The notes under the pieces are model-generated. The model did no database searches. It worked only from the letters and a program-made list of their open reading frames with translations, and had not been told where the DNA came from. 64,000 nucleotides of DNA from NCBI RefSeq assembly GCF_000019525.1, contig NC_010506.1:5456001-5520000 (forward strand), read 5' to 3'. The DNA comes from Shewanella woodyi ATCC 51908 (GTDB taxonomy: Bacteria; Pseudomonadota; Gammaproteobacteria; Enterobacterales; Shewanellaceae). Position numbers and translations under genes: made by a program. Positions 46,898 to 60,102 of this stretch are shown one piece after another. Each line of letters opens with the position of its first letter. Position 1 is the stretch's first letter.

Positions 46898-48405
46898 CTA
46901 TCTACCTCAGAACTATTATTAGCTAAACTTCCACTTGCTAAACTGCGAGCTAATGCACGTTCATCATAATCACGTCGCACACCACCGGCCTCTTGATAGG
47001 TTTCATGCCCCTTACCTGCCAGCAAAATAAGGTCGCCAGGTTTAGCGGCGGCTAGCACCTCTCTAATCGCCAGTTCACGATCCACTTGTGTAACCGCACG
47101 TTCAGGGCGATTAAGCCCTGCCAATACGTCATTAATTATCTCATCTGGAGACTCGCTTCTAGCATTATCACTGGTCACCATAATACGGTCGGCATACGCT
47201 TCAGCAGACTGCGCCATTAAAGGACGCTTGCCTTTATCACGATCGCCGCCACAACCAAATAGACACCACAGCTCACCCTCACAGTGACCTCTTAGCGCCT
47301 TAAGTGCCTGTTCAATAGCATCGGGAGTATGGGCATAATCCACCACAAGTGTGATACCGTTTTCAGTAGTAAACTGCTCCATTCGTCCAGCAACGGCATT
47401 CAGCTTTGGCACGGCATTAAGCAGGGCATTCATATCAAAACCAAGTTGATAAAGGCCCGCTAAAGCTGCAAGCAAGTTTGACAGGTTAAATGCACCTAGC
47501 AGAGGGGAGTCAATATTGCCGCAGCCTTCGGGCCATACAAGCTTTGCTCTGACACCTTGATTATGAAAATGGTTACCTTTGGTATAAATAGCTGCATCTT
47601 GAGAAACAGTGTCACTATCGCCAGCAATGCTATAACCAATCAGCTTGGCTGAATCACTTTGAGCCAACCACTGCTTACCTAAATCATCATCAAGGTTGAT
47701 AACGCCTGACTTTAGAGAGGGGAACTTAAATAACCTGAACTTAGCCTCACCATAGGCCTGCATAGTGCCATGATAATCAAGATGATCTCGGCTTAAATTA
47801 GTAAAAATAGCCAAGTCGAAGGGGACCGCATCGACTCTTGCCTGTATCAGGCCATGGCTTGATACTTCCATTGCACACAGATCTGCACCCAGCTCATTAA
47901 AAGCGTTAAGTTGAGCCATGATGGTAATAGGGTCGGCGGTTGTATTACCACTGTCGACTAACCCTCCCCAAAGTCCATTACCTAAGGTTCCCATCACAGC
48001 AGGCTGTTTGCCTAAACAAACTAACAGTTGCGCCATAAGCTGCGTAATAGAAGTTTTACCATTTGTGCCTGTGACACCAACTAATTTCAAACGCTCAACA
48101 GGCAGTGGATAGGCCTGAGCAGCCAAAGCAGAGAGCTGACGGCTTAGCTGAAAGAAAAAAATCTGGGTGCTGTTGCTAGTCAAAACCTTACCGTGCATCT
48201 CGGGGTTGTCAGTATGCACCAGTGACACTTGTGCACCATTTTTTGCCGCCACATCAATGTAATCTCGACCATCAACTTGATGACCAGGCACAGCAACAAA
48301 CAGATCGCCTTGGTCTACCTCACGGCTATCAAGGCTCAACTTGTTAACACTCTCAGATCCTGAGTAATGGAACCAAGGTGCTAATAGATCTTTTAGTAGC
48401 ATCAC
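46894..48405 (-). CDS. murE: UDP-MurNAc-dipeptide ligase MurE
   Basis: Adds the third stem amino acid, expected to be meso-diaminopimelate. The ATP loop is [14 protein letters not shown] and the C-terminal region [17 protein letters not shown]. The motif that usually reads DNPR in meso-diaminopimelate enzymes reads DNAR ([16 protein letters not shown]) here; the Arg is kept. Length 503 compares with 495. Four-base overlaps on both sides tie it to ftsI and murF. Confidence 0.95.
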   Translation of the reverse strand: MMLLKDLLAPWFHYSGSESVNKLSLDSREVDQGDLFVAVPGHQVDGRDYIDVAAKNGAQVSLVHTDNPEMHGKVLTSNSTQIFFFQLSRQLSALAAQAYPLPVERLKLVGVTGTNGKTSITQLMAQLLVCLGKQPAVMGTLGNGLWGGLVDSGNTTADPITIMAQLNAFNELGADLCAMEVSSHGLIQARVDAVPFDLAIFTNLSRDHLDYHGTMQAYGEAKFRLFKFPSLKSGVINLDDDLGKQWLAQSDSAKLIGYSIAGDSDTVSQDAAIYTKGNHFHNQGVRAKLVWPEGCGNIDSPLLGAFNLSNLLAALAGLYQLGFDMNALLNAVPKLNAVAGRMEQFTTENGITLVVDYAHTPDAIEQALKALRGHCEGELWCLFGCGGDRDKGKRPLMAQSAEAYADRIMVTSDNARSESPDEIINDVLAGLNRPERAVTQVDRELAIREVLAAAKPGDLILLAGKGHETYQEAGGVRRDYDERALARSLASGSLANNSSEVDR

Positions 48406-50138
48406 TCTGCTCTCCTTGTGCTTCCAGCTAAACGCACCTTCTCAGTGGAAGAGATTGGCTCAACATTGAGCATCTGCAATGCACCCGACATCACCTTGGC
48501 AAAAGCTGGTGCAGCAAGATCGCCACCATAATATTTGTCACCTTTAGGTTCATTAACCACAACCGCAATTGCCAGTCTTGGATTATGAACAGGTGCAACG
48601 CCAGCAAAAACTGCCACGTAATCTTCACCATAGCCGCCAGCGACCGCCTTTCGAGCCGTACCGGTTTTACCCGCCACAGGATAACCTTCAATATGCGCTT
48701 TAGTGGCAGTGCCACCTTTCTCGGTCACACCAACCAACATCTCCATCACACTCTGCGCCACATGGGGAGAGATCACTTGAGTCCCTTCCGGTCGCTGTTT
48801 AAGCTTTAAAATTGACACTGGGTATAGCACCCCTTTGCTGCCTAAGGTCGCATAGAGTCTAGCCAGCTGAAGCGGGGTCACCATAAACCCATAACCAAAA
48901 GATAGCGTTGCTCTTTCAAAATCTGACCAACGTCTACGGTCATGGATAAGCCCAGAGCTCTCACCCTCAAGGTTGATACCTGAGTAGTTACCCAGCCCCA
49001 TGGTCTGATATGAACCTAGTAACTCCTGTACAGGCATAGAGAGACCGATTTTAGCCATGCCTACGTTGCTCGAGTGCACTAAGATCCCAGAAAGCGACAA
49101 GTCACCATAATCTCTGCCATCACGAACAATCTTGCCACCTATCCTCATACGTCCTGGATAAGTTTTAAAGATTTGATCCTCTTTAATCGTCCCCGCATCA
49201 AGCGCCGCTGCAACCACAAAAGGTTTAATGGTCGATCCAGGTTCATAGGCATCTGTTAGTGCGCGATTACGCATTCGATAGCTTTGTAGGTTTTCACGAG
49301 AGTTGGGGTTATAAGATGGTGTATTGGCCATAGCCAGTACTTCACCTGTATGCACATCAAGCACCACAATTGACGCAGAGGTCGCTTGGTTAATCTCGGT
49401 CACTCTCTTTATTTCGCGGTAAGCCAGTTGCTGAATACGCTGATCGATACTAAGAACCAGATCGTTCGGACTTTCTCCCTCATGAACCATATCCAGACGT
49501 TCTACAACATGACCATCACGGGATTTACGTACCTTCTGCTTTGAAGGAGTACCGGTTAACCAATCGTTGTAAGAGTTTTCAATCCCCTCAATTCCCACAT
49601 CATCAATGTTGGTGATCCCCACTAATTGAGCGGAGATCTCACTGGTTGGGTAATAACGACGAGATTCAGATTTCAGATAGACACCAGGCAACCTTAGCTG
49701 CTTGATATACTCTGCAACCGCGGGCGTCACCTGACGTTTAAGGTAGGTAAAACGTTTTCTAGGATTAGATTGAACCCGCTTAAGGATCTCATCTTTAGGT
49801 TCATGCAACACATCGGCCAGCGCCTGCCAACGGCGCATATCAACAAAACCATTCTTATCATGCACGACCTTAGGATCGGCATAAACCGCTTTAACTGGAA
49901 CACTCACAGCCAGCATCTCGCCATTGCGATCTGTGATCAAGCCACGCTGTACCTCGCGACTTGTTGTTCTTAGGGTCCGCATATCACTTTCATGGCGAAG
50001 CTTCTCAGGTTCGACAATCTGAATATAAGCAGCACGACCAATAAGACTGGTAAACAGCAGGCAAACAAAAGCCACGACGACATATAAACGCCATTGTATT
50101 AGTTGCGGCTTCTTCTTACGCTTTGCCTGCTTACTCAT
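48402..50138 (-). CDS. ftsI: Septal transpeptidase FtsI (PBP3)
   Basis: Class B penicillin-binding protein that cross-links septal peptidoglycan. Membrane anchor at about 16-38 ([22 protein letters not shown]), then the non-catalytic domain. The transpeptidase active sites are Ser302 and Lys305 in [12 protein letters not shown] in [11 protein letters not shown], and KTG in GKTGTARKA. Length 578 compares with 588. It follows ftsL with a 70-base gap and overlaps murE by four bases. Confidence 0.97.
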   Translation of the reverse strand: MSKQAKRKKKPQLIQWRLYVVVAFVCLLFTSLIGRAAYIQIVEPEKLRHESDMRTLRTTSREVQRGLITDRNGEMLAVSVPVKAVYADPKVVHDKNGFVDMRRWQALADVLHEPKDEILKRVQSNPRKRFTYLKRQVTPAVAEYIKQLRLPGVYLKSESRRYYPTSEISAQLVGITNIDDVGIEGIENSYNDWLTGTPSKQKVRKSRDGHVVERLDMVHEGESPNDLVLSIDQRIQQLAYREIKRVTEINQATSASIVVLDVHTGEVLAMANTPSYNPNSRENLQSYRMRNRALTDAYEPGSTIKPFVVAAALDAGTIKEDQIFKTYPGRMRIGGKIVRDGRDYGDLSLSGILVHSSNVGMAKIGLSMPVQELLGSYQTMGLGNYSGINLEGESSGLIHDRRRWSDFERATLSFGYGFMVTPLQLARLYATLGSKGVLYPVSILKLKQRPEGTQVISPHVAQSVMEMLVGVTEKGGTATKAHIEGYPVAGKTGTARKAVAGGYGEDYVAVFAGVAPVHNPRLAIAVVVNEPKGDKYYGGDLAAPAFAKVMSGALQMLNVEPISSTEKVRLAGSTRRAE

Positions 50139-50208
50139 AACACTCTCACCGTTCTGGACTCTTTAGGAGTAAAATAAGCAAGATCCAGATTATCCGGTTG
50201 GTTCATAC

Positions 50209-50523
50209 TTATGGCACTCTAACGACAATTTCTTCTTTCGGTAACGGACGGTTCATCTCTAACTCTTTCGATGCAATTCGGGTAATACGGCTATGTTCCG
50301 ATTGAGACTGCTCCTCAAGAAGTAAATTCCGCCATTCAATATCCAACCTATCCCGCTCCTGTAACATCTGATCCCACTGGCTGGTATATTTACGCGTAAC
50401 ATGGCTTGTATATACAACAGTAATTGCATTCCCTAAGACAGCACATGCAAGCAGCAAAACCCACTTATGATGCCAAAGATCAAGTAGCACGATTTTGGGT
50501 AGATTAAATTGAGGCTGACTCAA
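50209..50523 (-). CDS. ftsL: Cell division protein FtsL
   Basis: Small bitopic protein that forms a complex with FtsB and FtsQ and activates FtsWI. One membrane segment at about 19-40 (WVLLLACAVLGNAITVVYTS), then a heptad-rich periplasmic coil (about 45-95, RDRLDIEWRNLLLEEQSQS). The 104 residues are slightly short of E. coli (121). Position between rsmH and ftsI supports the call since FtsL sequence is poorly conserved. Confidence 0.93.
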   Translation of the reverse strand: MSQPQFNLPKIVLLDLWHHKWVLLLACAVLGNAITVVYTSHVTRKYTSQWDQMLQERDRLDIEWRNLLLEEQSQSEHSRITRIASKELEMNRPLPKEEIVVRVP

Positions 50524-50597
50524 ACCTGCTCCTTAACCTTGTTCTGCATCTTTCATAGCCCAAACCATCATCATGGGTGGTTAACACTGGCGTCTCA

Positions 50598-51539
50598 TTA
50601 GTGTTCCAGTCTCTGCGCTACACGCAGTACTGAACTACGGGCACGAGTATTACGCTCAATCTCTTCATCGGATGGCTTAATTGCTTTACCCACGCCCTTA
50701 AGAAGGCGAGTCTTATTAATCTCCGCTTCGGTGATCGGCAGTCCATGAGGTACGCTTTCTCCCTGACTGTGACGACGAATAAAGCGTTTAACCATCCTGT
50801 CTTCAAGAGAGTGGAAACTGATAACCGATAATCGACCTTGGGGAGCCAATACCGTTAATGCTCCCTCTAGTGCCTGATCTATCTGTTCTAATTCACTATT
50901 GATATAGATTCTGATCGCCTGAAAAACCCGTGTAGCAGGGTGTTTATTACGCTCTTTACTCTTAGAGATACGTGCAATCAGATCCGCCAACTCTTTAGTA
51001 CGTAAAAATGGCGTTTTTTCACGATCTGCAGCGATACATCTGGCGATATGACGAGAATTTTTCTCTTCACCATAGGTTTTAAATACCCAAGCCATATCCT
51101 CTACCTCTGCGCGCGCTAACCAATCGGCAGCCGTCTCCCCTTGAGAGTTATCCATACGCATGTCAAGCGGGCCATCACGCAGAAAACTAAACCCACGCTC
51201 GGCATCGTCGAGTTGAGGCGATGACACTCCAAAGTCCAGCAATACCCCATCGATTTTGCCTTTCAAACCAAGCTCTTCTACATAGGTAGCTAGCTGGCCA
51301 AAGCCACCATGGACTATGCTAAATCTTGCATCATCAGCAAACTGTTTAGCCGCTTCAATGGCTTGTGGATCACGATCGATCGCAATCAGACGACCATTTT
51401 CACCTAGATGTTTAAGTACTTCGCGAGAGTGGCCACCACGGCCAAATGTGCCATCGATATAGATGCCATCTTCTTTTATGTTTAGACCTGCTACGGTTTC
51501 AGTCAGCAGAACTGATAAGTGTGCGAATTCTTGGCTCAT
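50598..51539 (-). CDS. rsmH: 16S rRNA (cytosine-1402 N4) methyltransferase RsmH
   Basis: Methylates C1402 in the ribosomal P site (formerly MraW). S-adenosylmethionine loop [21 protein letters not shown] at about 27-47, then [23 protein letters not shown] and [17 protein letters not shown] near the end. Length 313 equals E. coli. It follows mraZ by 35 bases. Confidence 0.97.
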   Translation of the reverse strand: MSQEFAHLSVLLTETVAGLNIKEDGIYIDGTFGRGGHSREVLKHLGENGRLIAIDRDPQAIEAAKQFADDARFSIVHGGFGQLATYVEELGLKGKIDGVLLDFGVSSPQLDDAERGFSFLRDGPLDMRMDNSQGETAADWLARAEVEDMAWVFKTYGEEKNSRHIARCIAADREKTPFLRTKELADLIARISKSKERNKHPATRVFQAIRIYINSELEQIDQALEGALTVLAPQGRLSVISFHSLEDRMVKRFIRRHSQGESVPHGLPITEAEINKTRLLKGVGKAIKPSDEEIERNTRARSSVLRVAQRLEH

Positions 51540-51574
51540 TATTTTCTTCTATCTAATTTATCTAACTTCACTGT

Positions 51575-52033
51575 TTAAAGTGAAAAATCGGCAAGACGTA
51601 TATTTTCAGCGAACTCTTCATCCTGAATCGTCTCCCGGCTTTGCTCTATCTGATGCTGCCAAGCAGTTTCATCCCAGAGCTCAAATTTATTCAGCTGCCC
51701 CACCAGCATGGCGCGTTTACCTAAATTGGCATATTGGCGCAGGGGAAGAGGTAACAATAATCTGCCGTTACCATCTAGCTCACATTCATGTGCATAACCT
51801 AGAAGCATACGTTTCATCGCGCGTTCAGCTGGCAAAGTATCTGACAGCAAAAGTAATTTAGCTTCGATCTTGCTCCACTCATCCAATGGATAGAGCAGTA
51901 AACAGGCGGATTGGATATCAACTGTGATCACTAACTGACTGTTATATTCAACGTGCAGAGGCTCTCGGTAACGCTTTGGAATAGCGACCCGACCTTTTGT
52001 ATCAAGGTTAATAGCACTGGCACCACGAAACAC
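51575..52033 (-). CDS. mraZ: Transcriptional regulator MraZ
   Basis: AbrB-like ring-shaped regulator that represses the dcw promoter. It has two SpoVT-AbrB halves (about 1-55 and 75-130; MFRGASAINLDTKGRVAIP and ECELDGNGRLLLPLPLR). The start is GTG at 52033 with AAGGA eight bases upstream. Length 152 equals E. coli. The operator repeats at 52061-52090 lie immediately before it, so autoregulation is likely. Confidence 0.97.
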   Translation of the reverse strand: MFRGASAINLDTKGRVAIPKRYREPLHVEYNSQLVITVDIQSACLLLYPLDEWSKIEAKLLLLSDTLPAERAMKRMLLGYAHECELDGNGRLLLPLPLRQYANLGKRAMLVGQLNKFELWDETAWQHQIEQSRETIQDEEFAENIRLADFSL

Positions 52034-52060
52034 GTTAGCTTGTCCTTAGCTCTTAGAAAA

Positions 52061-52090
52061 GATCCACAAAGATCCACAATTTCCCACAAG
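52061..52090 (-). promoter_or_regulatory. MraZ operator: three 10-bp direct repeats
   Basis: On the minus strand the sequence reads TTGTGGGAAA then two copies of TTGTGGATCT, each 10 bases. This matches the known MraZ site of TGGGN-type repeats with five-base spacers, although two of the three units have TGGAT. The repeats cover the predicted start of transcription. Confidence 0.8.
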
Positions 52091-52095
52091 ACCTA

Positions 52096-52125
52096 AGTTT
52101 AGAGATAGAACGCAAGCATTGTCAA
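52096..52125 (-). promoter_or_regulatory. dcw cluster promoter
   Basis: TTGACA (-35, 52120-52125) and TAAACT (-10, 52096-52101) with an 18-base spacer on the minus strand. It is placed just upstream of the MraZ repeats. Confidence 0.7.
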
Positions 52126-52642
52126 GCAATCACAGCGAGAGAAACTATTTATGAATCCAGTATTCAAGCGGGTTAGCAGCAGATTTCAAATAGAAGGAGT
52201 TGTAGAAATAACAAGGGATAAAAGTGGATCTCCCACCCATAAACTGCTGAAAAAACAGGCAGAACATTCGTACATTAATCTTTATTTATCTTAAAAGTGG
52301 TTTTATTTCCCAATATTACACTTTTGAACTGTGTTTTGATGTTTACACTTATATTGTTAGTAATTAAGACAACAACCTCCTCTAAGTACTTTTGGAAAAC
52401 CAATTCAAAGAACGGGTAATAAAGTCATACTTAGTAATAGAGCGTCACTCAACAAAAGAAGAGCGGTTAATAAAATTAACGAAATAGCTTCTTCTAACTT
52501 GTATATACAGGCTCTATCCTAAATTGCAGCCGCTGGAAAAAGCGGCAAATAAAGGGATTATTACTAAAGCCCCCACCTTAAAAGGCTAAATATTAACCAG
52601 CAACTGCCGATAGAGGGTTATAGAAAAGTCAGTGGGGGAATT
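52126..52642. other. Intergenic region between mraZ and a small gene
   Basis: 517 AT-rich bases without a gene. GCCGCT (52529-52534) pairs with AGCGGC (52541-52546) around GGAAAA, a hairpin with GGA in the loop, about 100 bases before the next ATG. The start region has GGGGGA as ribosome binding site. Confidence 0.5.
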
Positions 52643-52930
52643 ATGATAGGTCTAGACAGTCTCTACGCTATGTTAGCTCGCCCAGTCCAGGCAAGCGTGA
52701 AGCGAAAGCGAATTGTTGAAGAGACAGAAAACAGTGCAGGCATTGCTGAGGATAGCCATGAGGCGCCACAATCTCAACTTCCGCCTAATTTAGAGCGTCG
52801 TCGATCACTCGAAGACAGACGCGGTACATCTCGTGGGGATCGTCGCCGAAAAGCCAAACAAGAGGAGGAACTCAAAGATAACAAAGAGTTACTTGAGTCC
52901 CCTCTCCCGAGGATCGACATAGACGTTTAG
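52643..52930 (+). CDS. Small highly charged protein, function unknown
   Basis: 95 residues, not recognised. The N-terminus (MIGLDSLYAMLARPVQ) is hydrophobic-like, followed by charged, probably disordered sequence with RRRSLEDRRGTSRGDRRRKAKQEEE, in a Lys/Arg and Glu-rich run. A good GGGGGA site precedes the ATG, supporting translation. The stop is one base from the convergent glpK stop. It might be nucleic-acid binding given the basic run, but that is speculative. Confidence 0.65.
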   Translation: MIGLDSLYAMLARPVQASVKRKRIVEETENSAGIAEDSHEAPQSQLPPNLERRRSLEDRRGTSRGDRRRKAKQEEELKDNKELLESPLPRIDIDV

Positions 52931-52931
52931 T

Positions 52932-54443
<1,512 letters not shown>

Positions 54444-54447
54444 CTAC

Positions 54448-54936
54448 TTAATATTGAGTTTGTTGCAAAACGCCCACTTCAGGCCCCACCTCTGGCTTTG
54501 TGCTCAGCTCATCACATGAATGGGCTGGAAAGTACCAAAACTCAGCAAGCTTACCATCAACCACTCTGAAGGTTCCGATACTACACTGAGACAGCTTTTC
54601 ACCATCATTATCCCACGTGACTCTCTCTACGGTACTGACATAGTTGCCAGATTCCATCATATCGAGAATCGTCGCATTGGCACCTTTAAGGCTTTCAAAA
54701 TAATCTGTCATTGCAGCGCCAAACTCGGCTTTACTGGATGTTTCAACTTCAACCTTTTTACCTGTGATATGCATCCAAGTTACATCGTCAGTGGTGTGGG
54801 AGACCATCAAACCTACATCATGCTGGTTATAAGCCTGTATAAAGCTCTGAACGACTTCACTGGATGTTGGAGTCGTTGCAGCACTTAAGGTGAATGGTAA
54901 AACGGATAATGTGGCCACCAATAGGAAGGGCTTCAT
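54448..54936 (-). CDS. Secreted SnoaL/NTF2-like domain protein
   Basis: 162 residues with a signal peptide (MKPFLLVATLSVLPFTLSA). The rest is one NTF2-like cone fold with typical ends: EVVQSFIQAYNQHDVGLMVSHTTDDVTW at the start, VERVTWDNDGEKLSQ and FRVVDGKLAEFWYFPA near the end. SnoaL-type proteins bind small ligands, and some are enzymes. It precedes glpK by 28 bases on the same strand. Role in glycerol metabolism is not shown. Confidence 0.8.
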   Translation of the reverse strand: MKPFLLVATLSVLPFTLSAATTPTSSEVVQSFIQAYNQHDVGLMVSHTTDDVTWMHITGKKVEVETSSKAEFGAAMTDYFESLKGANATILDMMESGNYVSTVERVTWDNDGEKLSQCSIGTFRVVDGKLAEFWYFPAHSCDELSTKPEVGPEVGVLQQTQY

Positions 54937-55060
54937 TGTACACCTCTGTAGTTGTGACTTAAGTTTTGATAAATGTTCTACTTAACAAAGTTCACTTCAT
55001 TAGATGAATATAATCTTATGAAGTTCATTTTGCTAACAAAAAATCTCCTCCTTTTGACTT

Positions 55061-55094
55061 AAAAAAAGGGCTGGCACCTAAGTACCAACCCTTT
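55061..55094 (-). terminator. Terminator after the FadL-type gene
   Basis: Minus strand: AAAGGGTTGGTAC with GTGCCAGCCCTTT around TTAG (two imperfect pairs), followed by a run of T. It sits just after the stop. Confidence 0.8.
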
Positions 55095-55110
55095 ATCAAT
55101 AAAGTCTACT

Positions 55111-56409
55111 TTAGAAACGGTAGCTAGCCTGCACACCCACTAGCATAATATTACCACTAACTTGCCCCTCAAACGCTCCACCAAACGGCAGTGAATCAGT
55201 GTCAGCCTCATGCATTGGAGACTCATCAGCAAAGATGTAAGTTGCCCCGAAATCAAACGCTAAATTTTCGCTATATTGGTATCCATAACCAGCACTCAAC
55301 CAAAGACGGTTAACTTCAGGAATGGTCGCCGTACGGTGAATATCATCAACCGCGGCCTGATCATAGGCAACACCAGCTCTTAGGCTTGATTTTGCAGACA
55401 ACTCATAAGTCGCACCAAGTGCAAAACGGTAGTTATCTTTCCAGTTTTCCTCTTTAACCAAAATAGCAGAGTTACTTAGCTCAGGAATTTTAGCTTCAAG
55501 CTTTTCGAATGAGCTCCAGTCAGTCCAGTTCACGCTGGCATGAACAGCAAGCTTATCCGTTAATTGGTGGAAACTGGCAATCTCAGCTGTGGCTGGGAGC
55601 GTAAGCTCCATTGCACCCGCATAGATTTTACTCGCGTTCATGCTACCTTCAAGCATGCTAAAACCTAGGCCATTCGCTTCACCTTCCAAGTTTTGCTCAA
55701 CCTCAGAACGATAGTTAAAGCCAATACGGTTATTAGCATTGATCTGCCATGCACCACCTAGCTGCCATCCCCAAGAGGTATCATCCCCTTCCATGTACTT
55801 TAGAGTGGTTCCCTTAGGAATAATGAGACTTGCAGATAATGGAACATCAACAGAGCTCTTGGCACCGAAGCTGCCTTCACCCATCACAAAGCGAACGCCA
55901 GCACCGATACTAAACTGGTCATTGATACGGTATGCAATATTAGGGTTAAGCTCTACTGTTGTCACCGAAGCTTCATTACCAAATTGGTTGCCGCGAAAGC
56001 TATCATCAAGCTCTGTCGCCATACCAAAGTTGCTTCCTAAGGCAACACCTAAGAACCATTGCTCATTTAACTGATGTGATACATAAAAATTGGGAACAAC
56101 CGCATCACCAGCAATGTCCTTTGCCGATGTTGGGTTTTTACCGTCGACATAGGTCACTTCACCATCAACATCGATATTTGGCATAACCAAAATCGCACCA
56201 GTGGTCATTTGAGTACCTTGAAGGTAGGTGAGCATGGCTGGGTTACGAAATTGTGCAGCCGCGTTATCGGCCATAGCAGCTTCACCGGCGTAGGCACGGC
56301 CTAATCCTGTTGCAGAGTATTCAGCTAATTGAAAACCAGCCGCTTGAACTTGAGTCGTTGTTCCCATGATTGCTGCAATCACAGCCACAGATAAAATGCG
56401 CTTATTCAT
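55111..56409 (-). CDS. fadL: FadL-family outer-membrane long-chain fatty acid transporter
   Basis: Fourteen-strand outer-membrane barrel that takes up long-chain fatty acids or other hydrophobic compounds. ATG 56409 is chosen over 56421 because GAGAGAG lies just before it and the signal peptide (MNKRILSVAVIAAIMGTTTQVQA) starts there. The mature start AGFQLAEYSATGLGRAYAGEAAMADNAAAQFRNPA holds the plug domain with the NPA kink. Length 432 compares with 446 in E. coli FadL. The gene is monocistronic. It might transport a hydrocarbon-like ligand rather than fatty acids, as several FadL paralogues exist. Confidence 0.85.
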   Translation of the reverse strand: MNKRILSVAVIAAIMGTTTQVQAAGFQLAEYSATGLGRAYAGEAAMADNAAAQFRNPAMLTYLQGTQMTTGAILVMPNIDVDGEVTYVDGKNPTSAKDIAGDAVVPNFYVSHQLNEQWFLGVALGSNFGMATELDDSFRGNQFGNEASVTTVELNPNIAYRINDQFSIGAGVRFVMGEGSFGAKSSVDVPLSASLIIPKGTTLKYMEGDDTSWGWQLGGAWQINANNRIGFNYRSEVEQNLEGEANGLGFSMLEGSMNASKIYAGAMELTLPATAEIASFHQLTDKLAVHASVNWTDWSSFEKLEAKIPELSNSAILVKEENWKDNYRFALGATYELSAKSSLRAGVAYDQAAVDDIHRTATIPEVNRLWLSAGYGYQYSENLAFDFGATYIFADESPMHEADTDSLPFGGAFEGQVSGNIMLVGVQASYRF

Positions 56410-56840
56410 TATCTCTCTCATCTTTATGTATCACGCTTAGCGCTATCACCCCTAACTTAGAGTAATAACTCAACAATTTTCTGAGGCGCAGTGTACTCAC
56501 GCAGCACATCTTTGCAAGCAAACTCGATAAATTAGAGAAAAACACTGGTCAAAATAGATAATGCGACATAAAAAAAGAGAAAATGACTTTTTAAACGAGG
56601 TTAGCGAGTTAAAAAAGAATATTTGATTCGAGATTTCGATTAAAGGAACTTAAGTAATTTATAAAAAAACACTAAAAATCAATAAGTAAAAACAAATACA
56701 AGCAAGAACATATGTGCACTGAAGATCAGATTAATGAGCAGTGTAAATAACTAGCCTGCTTTGTGAATAGAAAAATCAAAAAAACAATTAATAAAATAGT
56801 TTTATTTTTCAATAAATTAAAGAAGGCTGATTCGTCATTA
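56410..56840. other. Intergenic region upstream of the FadL-type gene
   Basis: About 430 AT-rich bases. No gene or convincing operator was found. It ends at the bidirectional terminator shared with leuD. Confidence 0.5.
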
Positions 56841-56884
56841 AAACAAAAGCCAGACAAGCTTAAGCTTATCTGGCTCATTTTTTA
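56841..56884. terminator. Terminator after leuD
   Basis: AGCCAGACAAGCTT (56848-56861) pairs with AAGCTTATCTGGCT (56862-56875) with one mismatch. T-runs flank both sides (CATTTTTT on plus, TTTTGTTTT on minus), so it may stop transcripts in both directions. Confidence 0.75.
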
Positions 56885-56928
56885 TAACACGTCAGTACAA
56901 ATGTACGCTTAAATATCAATGATACCTA

Positions 56929-57534
56929 TCACGCTTTCCAAGCTGGAAGTTGTGACTCATAGCTCGCAATCTGCACATCATAAGCTAAGGTCAAGCCAAT
57001 CGCATCTAAACCATTAAGCATGTTATGCCTAGCAGAGCCTGCGATTTCAAAGCTAAACACAGCACCAGAGGGAGATGTCACCGTTAATCCCTCCAGATCC
57101 ACTGTGATCTCAGCCCCTTCATTGGCTTGAACCTCATCCATCAACTGCTGAACTTCAACATCACTTAGACGCACAGGCAGTAAACCATTATTAATGGAGT
57201 TGCCATAGAAAATGTCGGCAAAACTTGGAGCGATGATAGCTCTTAGGCCAAAGTCAGCTAACGCCCAAGGCGCATGTTCTCGGCTTGAACCACAACCAAA
57301 ATTCTCTTTAGAGATAAGTATCGATGCACCTTTGTATCTTGACTGATTCAGAGTGAACTCAGGGTTTGGCTCATCACCGGCATCATCGAGATAGCGCCAA
57401 TCATGAAAAAGGTGAACACCAAAACCATCGCGAGTTACTTTAGATAAAAACTGTTTAGGGATGATCTGATCGGTATCGACATTGGCACTGTCGATCATCA
57501 CAGCCAGCCCGGTATGCTTAGTAAATGCTTCCAT
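56929..57534 (-). CDS. leuD: 3-isopropylmalate dehydratase small subunit LeuD
   Basis: Forms the isomerase with LeuC that converts 2- to 3-isopropylmalate. Family motifs are [13 protein letters not shown] and [14 protein letters not shown], with [12 protein letters not shown] near the middle. Length 201 equals E. coli. Nine bases after leuC; last gene of the operon. Confidence 0.97.
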   Translation of the reverse strand: MEAFTKHTGLAVMIDSANVDTDQIIPKQFLSKVTRDGFGVHLFHDWRYLDDAGDEPNPEFTLNQSRYKGASILISKENFGCGSSREHAPWALADFGLRAIIAPSFADIFYGNSINNGLLPVRLSDVEVQQLMDEVQANEGAEITVDLEGLTVTSPSGAVFSFEIAGSARHNMLNGLDAIGLTLAYDVQIASYESQLPAWKA

Positions 57535-57543
57535 GATAATCTC

Positions 57544-58944
57544 CTAAAGCGTTTGACGAATATCGACAAAATGACCCGCAACTGCGGCCGCAGCTGCCAT
57601 GGCAGGACTAACAAGGTGAGTTCGACTCCCCCGTCCCTGACGCCCTTCGAAATTACGATTACTCGTAGAAGCACAGCGATCGCCAGCCTCCAATCGATCA
57701 TCATTCATCGCTAAGCACATAGAGCAGCCCGGTAGACGCCACTCAAATCCCGCTTCGATAAAGATCTTATCTAAACCTTCAGCCTCTGCTTGCTCTTTAA
57801 CTAAACCTGAGCCTGGTACTACAATCGCAGTTACACCTTCAGCCACATGCTTACCTTTAGCATGCAAAGCCGCATCACGTAGATCTTCAATACGCGAGTT
57901 TGTGCAAGATCCAATAAAGACCTTATTGATACTGACATCTTTCATGCTAGTACCCGCGCTCAAAGCAACATACTCTAAGGCTTTCTCGATACTGGCCTTA
58001 ACCGTTGCATTTGGCTCATCTTGCGGATTTGGCACAACACCATCGATCGCCACCACCTGTCCAGGGTTAGTTCCCCAAGTAAGTTGAGGTGCGATATCAG
58101 CCGCTTCGAGTATGACAGTTGAATCAAAAACGGCGTCTGCATCCGTTTTCAGTTCAGACCAAGCCTCAATCGCCTGCTCCCAACTCTCTGCCTTAGGCGC
58201 AAACTCACGACCTTTAAGATACTCAGCAGTTGTTGCATCTGGTGCAATCATGCCAGCTTTAGCACCCATCTCAATTGCCATGTTACATACCGTCATACGG
58301 CCTTCCATAGAGAGTGCTTCAATAGCCTCGCCACAAAATTCGACCACATAACCTGTACCACCATCCATACCAATTTTACCGATAATCGCTAGTACGATGT
58401 CCTTTGCGGTAATGCCAGGTGTCACATGGCCTTTAACCTCAATCTTCATCGTTTTCGCCTTGTTTTGACGCAGCGTCTGAGTTGCCATAACATGCTCAAC
58501 CTCAGAGGTACCGATCCCGAACGCTAGCGCTCCAAATGCACCATGGGTTGCGGTATGAGAATCGCCACACACGATAACAGTACCCGGCAAGGTGATACCA
58601 AGCTCAGGCCCCATCACATGGACAATACCTTGGTTTTTATGGTGAATATCATAGAGTTTGATACCGAACTCTTTACAGTTATCCTGTAGCGTTTCCACCT
58701 GAATACGGGCCATTGGGCTTAATGCATCTAAGCTAGCACTCTTGGTAGAAGTATTATGATCCATGGTAGCAAAGGTTTTCTCTGGCGCACGTAACCTACG
58801 TCCAGCGACCTTTAACCCACTAAATGCCTGAGGTGATGTCACCTCATGCACTAGATGTCTGTCTACGTAGATAAGCGGCGCTTCACCTTCATTAGCCACA
58901 ACAACATGACTGTCCCAAACCTTCTCATATAATGTTTTGGCCAT
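57544..58944 (-). CDS. leuC: 3-isopropylmalate dehydratase large subunit LeuC
   Basis: Aconitase-like subunit that holds a [4Fe-4S] cluster. Cysteines are in [12 protein letters not shown] and [11 protein letters not shown]. The substrate loop [13 protein letters not shown] is at the N-terminus. Length 466 equals E. coli. Starts three bases after leuB. Confidence 0.97.
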   Translation of the reverse strand: MAKTLYEKVWDSHVVVANEGEAPLIYVDRHLVHEVTSPQAFSGLKVAGRRLRAPEKTFATMDHNTSTKSASLDALSPMARIQVETLQDNCKEFGIKLYDIHHKNQGIVHVMGPELGITLPGTVIVCGDSHTATHGAFGALAFGIGTSEVEHVMATQTLRQNKAKTMKIEVKGHVTPGITAKDIVLAIIGKIGMDGGTGYVVEFCGEAIEALSMEGRMTVCNMAIEMGAKAGMIAPDATTAEYLKGREFAPKAESWEQAIEAWSELKTDADAVFDSTVILEAADIAPQLTWGTNPGQVVAIDGVVPNPQDEPNATVKASIEKALEYVALSAGTSMKDVSINKVFIGSCTNSRIEDLRDAALHAKGKHVAEGVTAIVVPGSGLVKEQAEAEGLDKIFIEAGFEWRLPGCSMCLAMNDDRLEAGDRCASTSNRNFEGRQGRGSRTHLVSPAMAAAAAVAGHFVDIRQTL

Positions 58945-58947
58945 GAG

Positions 58948-60063
<1,116 letters not shown>

Positions 60064-60102
60064 TTAATTTTAATATTCTAATGATTTTTCAGTTACTAAG
60101 CG

